From Nocardia colli (GTDB lineage Bacteria > Actinomycetota > Actinomycetes > Mycobacteriales > Mycobacteriaceae), in contig NZ_VXLC01000001.1 of NCBI RefSeq assembly GCF_008704205.1, forward strand, positions 62,001 to 126,000: a stretch of 64,000 nucleotides of DNA, read 5' to 3'. This document shows, one piece after another, positions 50,409 through 59,100 of this stretch. The notes beneath the pieces were generated by a model, which did not search any database, had not been told where the DNA came from, and worked only from the letters and a program-made list of their open reading frames with translations. A program made the translations under genes and the position numbers. Numbering within the stretch: the first letter of the stretch is position 1; each line of letters starts with the position of its first letter.

Positions 50409-50451
50409 TTTCAGGTCCTCCGGAATAGGTTTCGATGAACGAGCAGGCGCA

Positions 50452-50457
50452 ACTATA
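50452..50457 (-). promoter_or_regulatory. -10 box of the DUF6918 gene
   Basis: TATAGT preceded by GCG gives a strong -10 for the gene starting at 50408, with a short leader of about 37 nt that contains the GGAGG SD. The -35 is weak. Confidence 0.45.
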
Positions 50458-50493
50458 CGCATCCCCGCGCGACTGGTCGCGGCACTCACCGGC

Positions 50494-51150
50494 TCAAGGC
50501 TGCCAGGGCAGCAATTGCACCATCAATCCTTCACAATCTGCGAGCAGATTGCCCTGCTCATCGAGCAATTCGCCGGTGATGAAGGTCTTGCGCCCCTCGA
50601 TCCGATCGACACGACCGCGCACCGTCAGCGGCGTTTCCAGCGGAGTGATCTTGCGGTAGTTCACATGCAGGAACGCGGTGCGGCTGATCGGCCGGCCGGC
50701 GTAGTGCACGATCATGCCGAGCAGTTCGTCGAACAGCAGCGGCAGCACGCCGCCGTGCACCGCGCCGTTGCCGCCGAGGTGGTATCGGCGGAACTCGCCG
50801 GTCATCCGGATGCCGTCCGGACCCGCCTCGGCCAGTTGCCACGGCGGCAGCAGAAGGCTTCCGCGGCCGGGCAATTCGACCGCGCGCCCGGCCGGGCCCT
50901 GGAGTTCGGGTGCGCGGTGCGGCTCGAGCAGCGCGATGAGTTGTTCGGCCTGAGCGAGCGCGGCGCCGAAGACCTCGTCCGGCGCGTCCACGGAGACCGC
51001 GAGATCTTGCAGGGTCCGCATCGCCTCGACGAACGGCCCGAAGTTCGGTCCGATCTTCGCGCGGGACGCCTTAGGAAAGCCCCCGTGCCGTTCATACCGG
51101 GACTCGTCCACCGCACTGCGGTCGATAACCGGTTTCACTCGATCACTCAT
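50494..51150 (-). CDS. Hotdog-fold thioesterase (PaaI-like), candidate DHNA-CoA hydrolase
   Basis: 218 residues from ATG 51150, six bases after TACCGT, so it is probably leaderless. The C-terminal about 130 residues form a PaaI/4HBT hotdog domain with GNGAVHGGVLPLLFDELLGM (catalytic-type Asp/Glu and HGG) and RVDRIEGRKTFITGEL. An N-terminal about 90-residue helical region is extra. It is divergent from menB with a palindrome between the two. Since the menaquinone pathway needs a thioesterase for DHNA-CoA, this is a reasonable candidate; that role is inference from position. Confidence 0.85.
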   Translation of the reverse strand: MSDRVKPVIDRSAVDESRYERHGGFPKASRAKIGPNFGPFVEAMRTLQDLAVSVDAPDEVFGAALAQAEQLIALLEPHRAPELQGPAGRAVELPGRGSLLLPPWQLAEAGPDGIRMTGEFRRYHLGGNGAVHGGVLPLLFDELLGMIVHYAGRPISRTAFLHVNYRKITPLETPLTVRGRVDRIEGRKTFITGELLDEQGNLLADCEGLMVQLLPWQP

Positions 51151-51156
51151 ATATGC

Positions 51157-51170
51157 ACGGTAACGCGTTA
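51157..51170. promoter_or_regulatory. Divergent thioesterase/menB promoter with palindrome
   Basis: The perfect palindrome TAACGCGTTA (51161-51170) overlaps the minus-strand -10 box TACCGT (51157-51162) of the thioesterase gene. TTGACG lies 16 nt upstream of it. A regulator bound here would control the thioesterase and possibly menB, which starts 75 bp away. Confidence 0.45.
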
Positions 51171-51244
51171 TTTTACACCGTCAAGTGGCAACGTTTCCGC
51201 ACGCAGCTCGAGCCGAGTCAGAGCCGAGGGCAATAATCACTGGG

Positions 51245-52138
51245 GTGACGTTCAATCCGAAGTTGTGGCGACCCGTCCCCGGGTTCGAGAACCTGACCGA
51301 CATCACCTACCACCGGCACATCGAACAGGGCACGGTCCGTGTCGCTTTCGATCGTCCCGAGGTGCGCAATGCGTTTCGCCCGCATACGGTCGACGAACTC
51401 TATCGGGCCCTGGACCACGCACGGATGACCTCGGACGTCGGCGCGGTGCTCATCACCGGCAACGGCCCGAGCGAGAAGGACGGCGGCTGGGCCTTCTGCT
51501 CCGGCGGCGACCAGCGCATCCGCGGCCGCAACGGCTACCAGTACGCCAGCGGTGACACCGCGGACACCGTCGACCAGGCCCGCGCGGGCCGGCTGCACAT
51601 CCTCGAGGTGCAGCGGCTGATCCGGTTCATGCCCAAGGTGGTCATCGCGCTGGTGAACGGCTGGGCCGCGGGCGGCGGGCACAGCCTGCACGTGGTCTGC
51701 GACCTCACCCTGGCCAGCCGCGAGCACGCCCGGTTCAAGCAGACCGACGCCGACGTGGGCAGCTTCGACGGCGGCTACGGCAGCGCCTACCTGGCGAAGA
51801 TGGTGGGCCAGAAGTTCGCCCGCGAGATCTTCTTCCTCGGCCGCCCGTACACCGCCGAGGAGATGCACCAGATGGGCGCGGTGAACAAAGTCGTCGATCA
51901 CGCCGAACTGGAAAACGTCGCGCTGGAATGGACCGCCGACATCAACGGCAAATCCCCACAGGCCCAACGCATGTTGAAGTACGCGTTCAACCTGCTCGAC
52001 GACGGACTGGTCGGCCAGCAGCTCTTCGCCGGCGAGGCGACCCGGATGGCCTACATGACCGACGAGGCCGTCGAGGGCCGGGATTCGTTCCTGGAGAAGC
52101 GCAAGCCCGACTGGACCCCCTACCCCTGGTATTTCTGA
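51245..52138 (+). CDS. menB: 1,4-dihydroxy-2-naphthoyl-CoA synthase
   Basis: 297 residues from GTG 51245; a longer ATG-like frame at 51185 is poorly conserved. Crotonase-fold motifs of MenB are intact: VRNAFRPHTVDELYRALDHA, FCSGGDQRIRGRNGYQY, AAGGGHSLHVVCDLTLAS, DADVGSFDGGYG with the catalytic Asp, and C-terminal RKPDWTPYPWYF. The enzyme closes the second ring by Dieckmann condensation. A VOC gene follows one base after its stop. Confidence 0.96.
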   Translation: MTFNPKLWRPVPGFENLTDITYHRHIEQGTVRVAFDRPEVRNAFRPHTVDELYRALDHARMTSDVGAVLITGNGPSEKDGGWAFCSGGDQRIRGRNGYQYASGDTADTVDQARAGRLHILEVQRLIRFMPKVVIALVNGWAAGGGHSLHVVCDLTLASREHARFKQTDADVGSFDGGYGSAYLAKMVGQKFAREIFFLGRPYTAEEMHQMGAVNKVVDHAELENVALEWTADINGKSPQAQRMLKYAFNLLDDGLVGQQLFAGEATRMAYMTDEAVEGRDSFLEKRKPDWTPYPWYF

Positions 52139-52139
52139 C

Positions 52140-52532
52140 ATGGACATTCTCAGCAGCCGGATCATTCTGCGCCCGGCCGACTACGAGCGGACGCTCGGTT
52201 TCTATCGCGACGGGCTCGGCTTGGCCATCGCGCGGGAGTATCCGGGCGGCACCGTTTTCTTCGCTGGACAGTCGCTGATCGAGGTCGCCGCGCACGGCGG
52301 ATCGGGCACGCCGTCCACGTTCGACGGCGCCATCTGGCTCCAGGTCCGCGACGTCGCGGACGCGGCGGCGGAGCTCGCCTTGCAGGGCATCCGCATCGAT
52401 CGGACGCCGGTGCAGGAGCCGTGGGGACTGATCGAAATGTGGGTTCGCGACCCGGACGGGGTGCCGATCGTGGTCGTCGAGGTGCCGTCGGATCACCCGA
52501 TCCGGCGCGATACCCGCAGGTCGAAAGACTGA
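52140..52532 (+). CDS. Glyoxalase/VOC superfamily protein in the menB operon
   Basis: 130 residues from ATG 52140, one base after the menB stop (TGACATG), so it is translated together with menB. It shows the VOC pattern (RIILRPADYERTLGFYRDGL, then WLQVRDVADAAAELALQGI) and a C-terminal acidic residue (VVVEVPSDHP). VOC proteins in such operons may be accessory enzymes or ligand-binding proteins. No direct menaquinone role is known for this family. Confidence 0.88.
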   Translation: MDILSSRIILRPADYERTLGFYRDGLGLAIAREYPGGTVFFAGQSLIEVAAHGGSGTPSTFDGAIWLQVRDVADAAAELALQGIRIDRTPVQEPWGLIEMWVRDPDGVPIVVVEVPSDHPIRRDTRRSKD

Positions 52533-52778
52533 CATCGGCTTCGCCCCGGCAACCGGGCGGCGGAGCCGAGTTGCCAAGGGCGGCCACGGCGAGGACGATA
52601 GCGCTCGGATGGCCCCCGACCGCCGATGTCCGGCCCGGCCACCGTGCGTAACCCGTCCGACGAGTGAATCGCAGTCTCGATGCCTGGCGTACCTGAGCCC
52701 CATTTCCCGGGGGTGGCCGTACCTGTCTCGCGCCACCCCAGCAAACCGACCACCCGTTCCGCGTTCGGCGACGCGGCC
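52533..52778. other. Gap with no supported gene
   Basis: Nothing recognisable is seen between the VOC stop and the first micro-ORF. No strong hairpin, promoter or tRNA is present. Composition is ordinary for the genome. Confidence 0.5.
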
Positions 52779-52799
52779 ATGACACGATCGCTACCGTGA
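52779..52799 (+). other. First micro-ORF of the pre-menE chain (6 codons)
   Basis: ATG ACA CGA TCG CTA CCG TGA. Its stop overlaps the GTG of repeat copy 1 (GTGA at 52796-52799). It may be the remnant of a start region into which the repeat inserted. Confidence 0.45.
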
Positions 52800-52873
52800 G
52801 CAAGCGCAGTGGGCGAGCCGTAGGCACAGCGCCTCTGGGAACGATGGGGCCGAACGGCGAGGTGGAGTCGTGA
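52796..52873 (+). repeat. Micro-ORF repeat, copy 1
   Basis: A 78-bp element reading GTG, 24 sense codons, TGA. The peptide begins VSKRSGRAVGTAP and ends GEVES. Diverged from copy 2 but with the same frame, the conserved GGCACAGCG core and the same last 15 bases (GAGGTGGAGTCGTGA). Its TGA overlaps the next GTG (52870) in a GTGA. Confidence 0.75.
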
Positions 52874-52917
52874 CTGTTCCGCGAGTGGCGGGGGTCGGCA
52901 CCGGGGTGAGATCGTGA
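52870..52917 (+). other. Middle micro-ORF of the pre-menE chain (15 codons)
   Basis: It starts at the GTG overlapping copy 1 and ends at TGA 52915-52917 overlapping the GTG of copy 2. It encodes VTVPRVAGVGTGVRS. Its start occupies the position relative to copy 1 that the menE start occupies relative to copy 2, so it may be a former or duplicated gene start. Confidence 0.5.
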
Positions 52918-52994
52918 GGGAGCGCAGCGAGCGAACCAAGGGCACAGCGTCCCGAGGAACGACGGAACCGAGCGCCAGCGAGGTGGAGTCGTGA
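52914..52994 (+). repeat. Micro-ORF repeat, copy 2
   Basis: An 81-bp element reading GTG, 25 sense codons, TGA. The peptide begins VRERSERTKGTAS and ends SASEVES. The last TGA overlaps menE's GTG start (GTGA at 52991-52994), so ribosomes that finish the micro-ORF can restart on menE. The 5' half GTGAGGGAGCGCAGCGAGCG is shared with copy 3 near hadAB except for one base. Confidence 0.8.
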
Positions 52995-54151
52995 GTCGCA
53001 CTCTTCGTACGTTGCCTATGCCGACCGGTTCCGGTGCCGGCGAGGTACTTCCGCACCTGCGCGAAGCGCTGGAGGGCAACGGCCCCGCGTGGCTGCCGAT
53101 CCCGACCAGCGACCGGCGCGAGGCCCGGCGCCTCAGCGACGCCCTCGCCCCCGGCGAGACCATCGATGACGACGTCGCCCTCGTGGTGACCACCTCCGGC
53201 ACCACCGGCGTGCCCAAGGGCGCGATGCTGAGCGCCGCCGCGCTGCGGGCCAGCGGCACCGCCACCCACGACCGGCTCGGCGGACCGGGCAGCTGGCTGC
53301 TCGCCCTGCCGACGCACCACATCGCGGGCATTCAGGTGCTGCTGCGCAGCATCCTGGCCGGCACCCAGCCCACCATCCTCGACGTCTCCGGCGGCTTCCT
53401 GCCCGAGGCGCTGGCCGGCGCGGTCTCCGGCATGCGCGGCGAGCGGCGCTACACCGCGCTGGTGCCGACCCAGCTGATCAAGGCGCTCGACGCGCCCGTC
53501 GCCGCGGCGGCGCTGGCCCAGCTGGACGGCGTCCTGGTCGGCGGTGCGGCCACCCCGCTGCCGGTCTACGAACGCGCGAAAGCGGCCGGTATCAACGTCG
53601 TTCGCACCTACGGCATGAGCGAGACCTGCGGCGGCTGCGTCTACGACGGCATCCCGCTGGACGGCACGCAGATCCGCATCGAGGACGGCCGGGTGCTGCT
53701 CGGCGGCGCGATGATCGCCTCCGGCTACCGCGGCCAACCGGACAACCCCGCCTTCGCCGAGCCCGGCTGGTTCCGCACCGAGGACGCCGGCACCTTCACC
53801 GACGGCAGGCTCAGCATCACCGGCCGGCTCGACGAGGCCATCATGACCGGCGGTCTGCTGGTGATCCCGCAGGTCGTCGAGGCCGTGCTGATGAACCACC
53901 CGGCCATCCGCGAATGCGTGGTGCTCGGCCTGCCGGACGAACGCCTCGGCCAGCGCGTCGCGGTCGTGGTGGTCCCCGCCCCCGGCGCCACCCCCACCCT
54001 CGACGAACTGCGCGAACACGTAGTCGCCGAACTGGATTCGATCGCCGCCCCGCGCGAACTCACCCTGGTCGACGAGATCCCCATGCGCGGCCCGGGCAAG
54101 CCCGACCGCACCAAGCTCCGGGAGAACCTGCTCGCCGATTCGACGCACTGA
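52991..54151 (+). CDS. menE: O-succinylbenzoate-CoA ligase
   Basis: 386 residues from GTG 52991. The adenylation-domain signature TTSGTTGVPKG (about 66-76), the AMP motif YGMSETCGG and GWFRTEDAGTF are visible, with the C-terminal lysine in GPGKPDRTKLRE. It activates o-succinylbenzoate with ATP and CoA before MenB acts. It is shorter than many MenE proteins, as in other Corynebacteriales. The start is directly coupled to the micro-ORF of repeat copy 2. Confidence 0.95.
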   Translation: MSRTLRTLPMPTGSGAGEVLPHLREALEGNGPAWLPIPTSDRREARRLSDALAPGETIDDDVALVVTTSGTTGVPKGAMLSAAALRASGTATHDRLGGPGSWLLALPTHHIAGIQVLLRSILAGTQPTILDVSGGFLPEALAGAVSGMRGERRYTALVPTQLIKALDAPVAAAALAQLDGVLVGGAATPLPVYERAKAAGINVVRTYGMSETCGGCVYDGIPLDGTQIRIEDGRVLLGGAMIASGYRGQPDNPAFAEPGWFRTEDAGTFTDGRLSITGRLDEAIMTGGLLVIPQVVEAVLMNHPAIRECVVLGLPDERLGQRVAVVVVPAPGATPTLDELREHVVAELDSIAAPRELTLVDEIPMRGPGKPDRTKLRENLLADSTH

Positions 54152-54218
54152 CGCCGGTCGGCGACGGCGTCATCGTCGTGCAAGGACCGTGCAAGAAGCG
54201 TGCCGCACAGTCATCCCC

Positions 54219-55205
54219 ATGACTTCTTTCACACCCACTTCAGCACTCGCCGTAGAGGCGGACGGGCTGGTCAAGGTGTTCGGGGAACAGCGCGCCGTCG
54301 ATGGTGTGAGCCTGGCGGTGCCGCAAGGCTCGGTGTACGGCGTGCTCGGACCGAACGGCGCGGGCAAGACCACGACCATCAAGATGCTCGCCACCCTGCT
54401 TCGCCTGGACGGCGGCAGTGCCCGCATCTTCGGCCACGACGTGGTCGCCGAACCGACGGCCGTGCGGTCGCTGGTCGGCGTCACCGGGCAGTACGCCTCG
54501 GTCGACGAGGACCTGTCCGCCACCGAGAACCTGATCCTGTTCTCCCGCCTGCTCGGCCTCAGCCGCACCGACGCCCGGCGCAAGTCGGTCGAACTGCTCG
54601 AGGAATTCGACCTGACCGAGGCGGCGACCAAGCCGCTCAAGAACTTCTCCGGCGGCATGCGGCGCCGGCTCGATCTGGCCGCCAGCCTGATCGCGACCCC
54701 GCCGCTGCTGTTCCTCGACGAGCCGACCACCGGCCTGGACCCGCGCACCCGCGCCCAGATGTGGGAGACCATCCGCAGGCTGGTCCGCGAGGGCGCCACG
54801 GTGCTGCTCACCACGCAGTACCTGGACGAGGCCGACCAGCTCGCCGACCGGATCGCGGTGATCGACCACGGCAAGGTGATCGCCGACGGCACCGCCGACG
54901 AACTCAAGGCCTCGGTCGGCGGCTCCTCGCTGCACCTGACCCTGGTCGACCGGGATCAGCTCGACGAGGCCCGCCGCATCGTCAGCGAGTTCCTCGATGC
55001 CGAGGCCGTGATCACGCCCGAGGCCGGCCGGCTCACCGCACCGCTGCAGGATGCCGACCTGACCGCCGACCTGCTGATTCGCCTGCGCGAGCGGCGGATC
55101 GGCCTCGACGAGATCACCGTCAGCAAGCCGAGTCTCGACGAGGTCTTCCTCACCATCACCGGTCGCCCGGCCGACGACACCGACACCGAAAGGAGCGCGG
55201 CATGA
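54219..55205 (+). CDS. ABC exporter ATPase (DrrA-like)
   Basis: 328 residues from ATG 54219. Walker A GPNGAGKTTT, signature FSGGMRRRLDLA, Walker B LLFLDEPTTGLD and the long C-terminal domain of the daunorubicin-resistance DrrA type are present. It pairs with the permease encoded by the next gene, whose start overlaps its stop (ATGA). The complex probably exports a lipid, antibiotic or drug. It lies just after menE without a clear promoter. No antibiotic biosynthetic genes are nearby. Confidence 0.92.
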   Translation: MTSFTPTSALAVEADGLVKVFGEQRAVDGVSLAVPQGSVYGVLGPNGAGKTTTIKMLATLLRLDGGSARIFGHDVVAEPTAVRSLVGVTGQYASVDEDLSATENLILFSRLLGLSRTDARRKSVELLEEFDLTEAATKPLKNFSGGMRRRLDLAASLIATPPLLFLDEPTTGLDPRTRAQMWETIRRLVREGATVLLTTQYLDEADQLADRIAVIDHGKVIADGTADELKASVGGSSLHLTLVDRDQLDEARRIVSEFLDAEAVITPEAGRLTAPLQDADLTADLLIRLRERRIGLDEITVSKPSLDEVFLTITGRPADDTDTERSAA

Positions 55206-56038
55206 CCACGATCACCGCCCCCGCCCCCGCCCGCAGGGCCGCGCCCGTCAACATTCCCGAGGTCAGCAACCACATCAGCCTGCGCAGGTCGATCGAGACC
55301 TCGTTCACCATGGCCTACCGCGGCCTGCTGAAGATCAAGCACAACCCGGAGCAGCTGTTCGACGTCACCGTGCAGCCGATCCTGTTCACCGCGTTGTTCG
55401 CCTTCATCTTCGGCGGATCGATCGGCGGGTCCGTGCACGACTACCTGCCGACCCTGATTCCCGGCATCCTGGTGCAGACGGTGATCCTGACCTCGGTCGT
55501 CACCGGCACCCAGTTGCGCGAGGACATGGACAAGGGCGTCTTCGACCGGTTCAAATCCCTGCCGATCGCCCGCATTTCGGCGCTGGCCGGCGCGCTGATC
55601 GCCGACATGGTGCGCTACACCATCGCCACGGTGCTCACCGTGGTGGTCGGCCTGTGCCTCGGCTACCGGCCCGGCGGCGGCTTCGCCGGCGTCGTGGTCG
55701 CCGGACTGGTGATCATCGTGTGCTCGTTCGCGGTCAGCTGGATCTGGGCGCTGGTCGGCGTCACCGGCAAGAGTGCCTCTGGCGTGCAGGGCATTTCGAT
55801 GATGATCATGTTCCCGCTGACCTTCATGTCCGGCGCGCTGGCCCCGGTCAGCAAGATGCCGGGCTGGCTGCAGGGCCTGAACCACGTGAACCCGGTCTAC
55901 TACATGGTGAACGCGGCCCAGGACCTGATGAACAGCAACATCTACGGCAGCAACCTGGCCTGGTCGTTGATCGGTTCGGCCGTGGTGATCGCGGTCTTCG
56001 CCCCGCTCGGGGTGAAGGCGTACATGCGCCGGGCGTGA
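55202..56038 (+). CDS. ABC-2 type exporter permease (DrrB-like)
   Basis: 278 residues; ATG 55202 overlaps the ATPase stop. Six membrane segments are visible (about 55-75, 88-108, 135-158, 165-188, 195-215, 245-270). The ABC-2 signature region (TSVVTGTQLREDMDKGVFDR, then FMSGALAPVSKMPGWLQGL) matches DrrB. A cytoplasmic N-terminus of about 40 residues precedes the first helix. Function: inner-membrane half of an exporter; the substrate is unknown. Confidence 0.92.
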   Translation: MTTITAPAPARRAAPVNIPEVSNHISLRRSIETSFTMAYRGLLKIKHNPEQLFDVTVQPILFTALFAFIFGGSIGGSVHDYLPTLIPGILVQTVILTSVVTGTQLREDMDKGVFDRFKSLPIARISALAGALIADMVRYTIATVLTVVVGLCLGYRPGGGFAGVVVAGLVIIVCSFAVSWIWALVGVTGKSASGVQGISMMIMFPLTFMSGALAPVSKMPGWLQGLNHVNPVYYMVNAAQDLMNSNIYGSNLAWSLIGSAVVIAVFAPLGVKAYMRRA

Positions 56039-56067
56039 GCACCGAATACCGATGAGGGACAACGCGA

Positions 56068-56095
56068 CGCCGGTCGGCCGATGGGTCGACCGGCG
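56068..56095. terminator. Bidirectional terminator after the ABC exporter
   Basis: The arms CGCCGGTCG and CGACCGGCG enclose a 10-nt loop and are followed by TTGCT on the plus strand. It separates the exporter operon from the convergent SARP gene. Confidence 0.7.
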
Positions 56096-56109
56096 TTGCT
56101 GTGTGCCTG

Positions 56110-59100
56110 TCAGAGTTCGTCGCGCAACTCGCCCAGGATCTGCATGATCCGATCGACCGAATCCCTCCGGCGCGTCCGCCCCACCTTCGCCCTGACCTCG
56201 GCCAACGGGCCTGCGCCGAGCCGCCGGTCGACCACCTCGGCCTGGGTAGACCAGCGCATCGACGGAAAGTCCTGACGGCAGAAGGCATTCGGCGCCAATG
56301 CGAACAGCTCCAGGCCGCGGCCCAGCTGCTGTCCGGTAGCGATCAGATACAGCCCGACCGTGGCGGCGACGGCGCCGACCTGCGGCAGATCCTGGAACTG
56401 CGCCATCGTCGGCAGCACGAGCTCGACCAGGTTCTTGGCCAGGTCGTCGGTGGTATCCAACGCATCGTGCAGCACGCGCGCGGACAATACGGCGGCACCG
56501 AGCATCAGCCCGCTCGGCCCGGGGTTCGCGTCGTCGTCCGGCCAGCCGGACAGCTCCAGGGCTCGTTGGTAGCGGTCGAGCCCGCCCTCGATATCCCCCT
56601 CGGCGAGCGAGGCCTCGGCGGAACTCTGCATGATCGTGGCCAGCAGATGATTCTTCCCGCCCACCACGCCGTCGAGGTGCGACGATTCGAACGCGAGCGC
56701 CAATTCGCGGCGGGCCTCGCTCAGGCGCCCGGCACCGAGCAGCGACGCGACCAGCATGGCCCGGGTCTCGACGGTGTCCTCGTAGGCGCCCAGCCGTTGC
56801 AGCATGCCGAGTGCGCGGCGGTAGTGGACGACGGCTCGCTCGTATTCGGCGATCTGGCCGTACACCTGGCCGAGATGCCTGCACACCATGGCCACACTCC
56901 AGACATTGTCCCCGCCGAGAATGTCCAGCGCGTGCACCGCGTCCACCGTCGAACCCCGCACGTCGCCGAGGTTCTCCTTGATATTCGCCCGCAACAGCAA
57001 TGCGGTGGAACGGGTTTCGGGATCCTTCGCCCGGACCGAATGCGCGATGTAGCGCGCGAGCCCCCGGCCGTCGGAGCGGGTCAGCACGATATGGCCGACG
57101 AAGCGGTTGGCTTCGCTGAGATCGGTTCTGCTGCGCAGCAATCGGCGAACCCTGGTGCGCAGCCGCGCGAGGTCACGCGGGTCCGCCCGGCTGAAGACCA
57201 GGTGCATGAACATTGTCTGATAGCTCATCAACACCAGGTCGCCGGGTGGCGCGTCCGGTCCGGTGTCGGCCGGGTGGAGTTCGGCGATCCGGGGCGCCCA
57301 GGCGATCACCTCCAGGTGTGAACCGCGCAGCACCCACAGCATGCTGATCACCGGGAACACCGTGTACGCGGTATCGGCGTCGCGGCGTTCGAGCGCATGG
57401 CGCAGTGCCGCGAGCAGATTGTCCAGCTCGGTGGCCACCGACAGGGCCAGCTCCACCTGATCACCGGTGAGGTAGCGGGCCGCCGCGGCGCCGCAATAGT
57501 TCTTGGCCCACAACATCAATCGCTCGGCCATCAGGTCGGACTCGGCCGGGCAGGCGGCCAGCTGTTCGTCGCCGTATTCGCGCACCGTCTCCAGCATGCG
57601 GTAGCGGGTGCCGAGGACCTCGTCGTCGAGCAGGGTGAGCAGCGACTGGTTCACCAGACCGTCGACCGCCGCCGCGACGTCGGTGACCTCCGGCCCGCTG
57701 ACCACCGCCTCGGCGGCGGACAGCGTGAAACCCGCTGGGAATCGGCACAATCGGCGCAAGGCCACCTGCTGCGGGGCGTCCAGCAGATTCCAGCTCCAGT
57801 CGATCACCGCGTGCAGGGTGCGGTGCCGTTCCGGCGAACTACGATCACCGTGGCGCAGCAGCGCGAACCGATCCGTCAACCGCAGATTGATCTCCTCGAC
57901 GCTCATCACCCGGACCCGCGCGGCGGCGAGTTCGATGGCCAAGGGCAAGCCGTCGAGGGTGTGACACAGCTGAGCGACGGTCTCGGGATCGAGCCGGACA
58001 CCGGGGCGTACCGATCTGGCCCGCGTTGCGAACAGTTCAGTCGCGGGCGACCCCGCGGCGTCGATGGTCAACGGCGGCAACGGATATACCGCCTCGGCGG
58101 TGATCATCAGCGGCGCTCGGCTGGTGGTCAGCACGGTCAGCAGATCGGCAACGCCGATCAGATCGGCGACCACGACCGCGACGGCGTCGATCAGGTGCTC
58201 ACAGTTGTCCAGGACGAGCGTCATCGGACGCGAGGCGACGGCGTTGCGCAGGCGCTGCCGGCCGGCCGCCACGACCTCGCGATTGCGCAGAGCGGACGCC
58301 GCCCCTAGCGACGACGTGTCGCTCAGGCCGAGCACCGCGCTGATCGCGGCCTCGATCTCGACGACGATGTCGTTGTCCTCCGCGCGGATCGATGCCAGCT
58401 CCACCAGCACCACCGAGCGGGTGCGGGCCAGCCGCGCACCGACCTCGTTGGCGATCCGCGTCTTGCCGGACCCGCCGGGGCCGAGCACCGTGACCACCCG
58501 CGAGGTGCGCAGCAGCTCGTCGAGCGCGGTCAGGTCGCCCTCGCGGCCCAGTAGCGCGTTGGGCGCGGCGCGCAGCCCGATCGCCGCAGGCAGGGCGAAA
58601 TCCGTTTTCGCGCTGAGCCTTTCGGCGTCGCCGTGACCGGCCGGGATGGCCGCACCGCTGGCCTGCGCAGCCGCGGCAGCCGCCATCCGGTCGAGCGGTT
58701 CTCCGCGCAGGATCGCGGTATTCAACTCGACCAGCGCCGGACCGGGATCCGCGCCGAGCTGATCGGCCAGCCGAGATCGGAAGGCGGCGAACGACTCCAG
58801 CGCCTCGTTGGGCCGCCCGGCCAGGGCGAGCAACCGCATCAGGGTGTGCTGAGCGGGCTCGTCCAGCGGGTTCGAACCGGCCTGGAATCGGGCGATCCGC
58901 AGTGCGCCGTCGAGGTCGCCGGTCGCCTCGCGGGCCGCGAGTTCGAGTGCGTCCAGTTCGGCGAGCAGGCCGGTGGCCGTCGTGTTCAGCGCGTCGGCCA
59001 CTTCGCCCGGCGGCAGATCCGCGCCGGGCTCGCCGCGCCACAGCGCCCGCGCCCGCGCGATCGTGTCCAGGCAGTGCGCGTTATCGCCGGCGGTCTGGCA

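Noticed and set aside
52533..52990. Insertion sequence or CRISPR-like array at the menE repeats
   Set aside because: Only two diverged units at this site, no spacers of constant length, no terminal inverted repeats and no transposase or cas gene.
54189..54218. Upstream GTG start for the DrrA-like ATPase
   Set aside because: It adds ten unconserved residues (VQEACRTVIP) and has no SD; ATG 54219 fits the family N-terminus.
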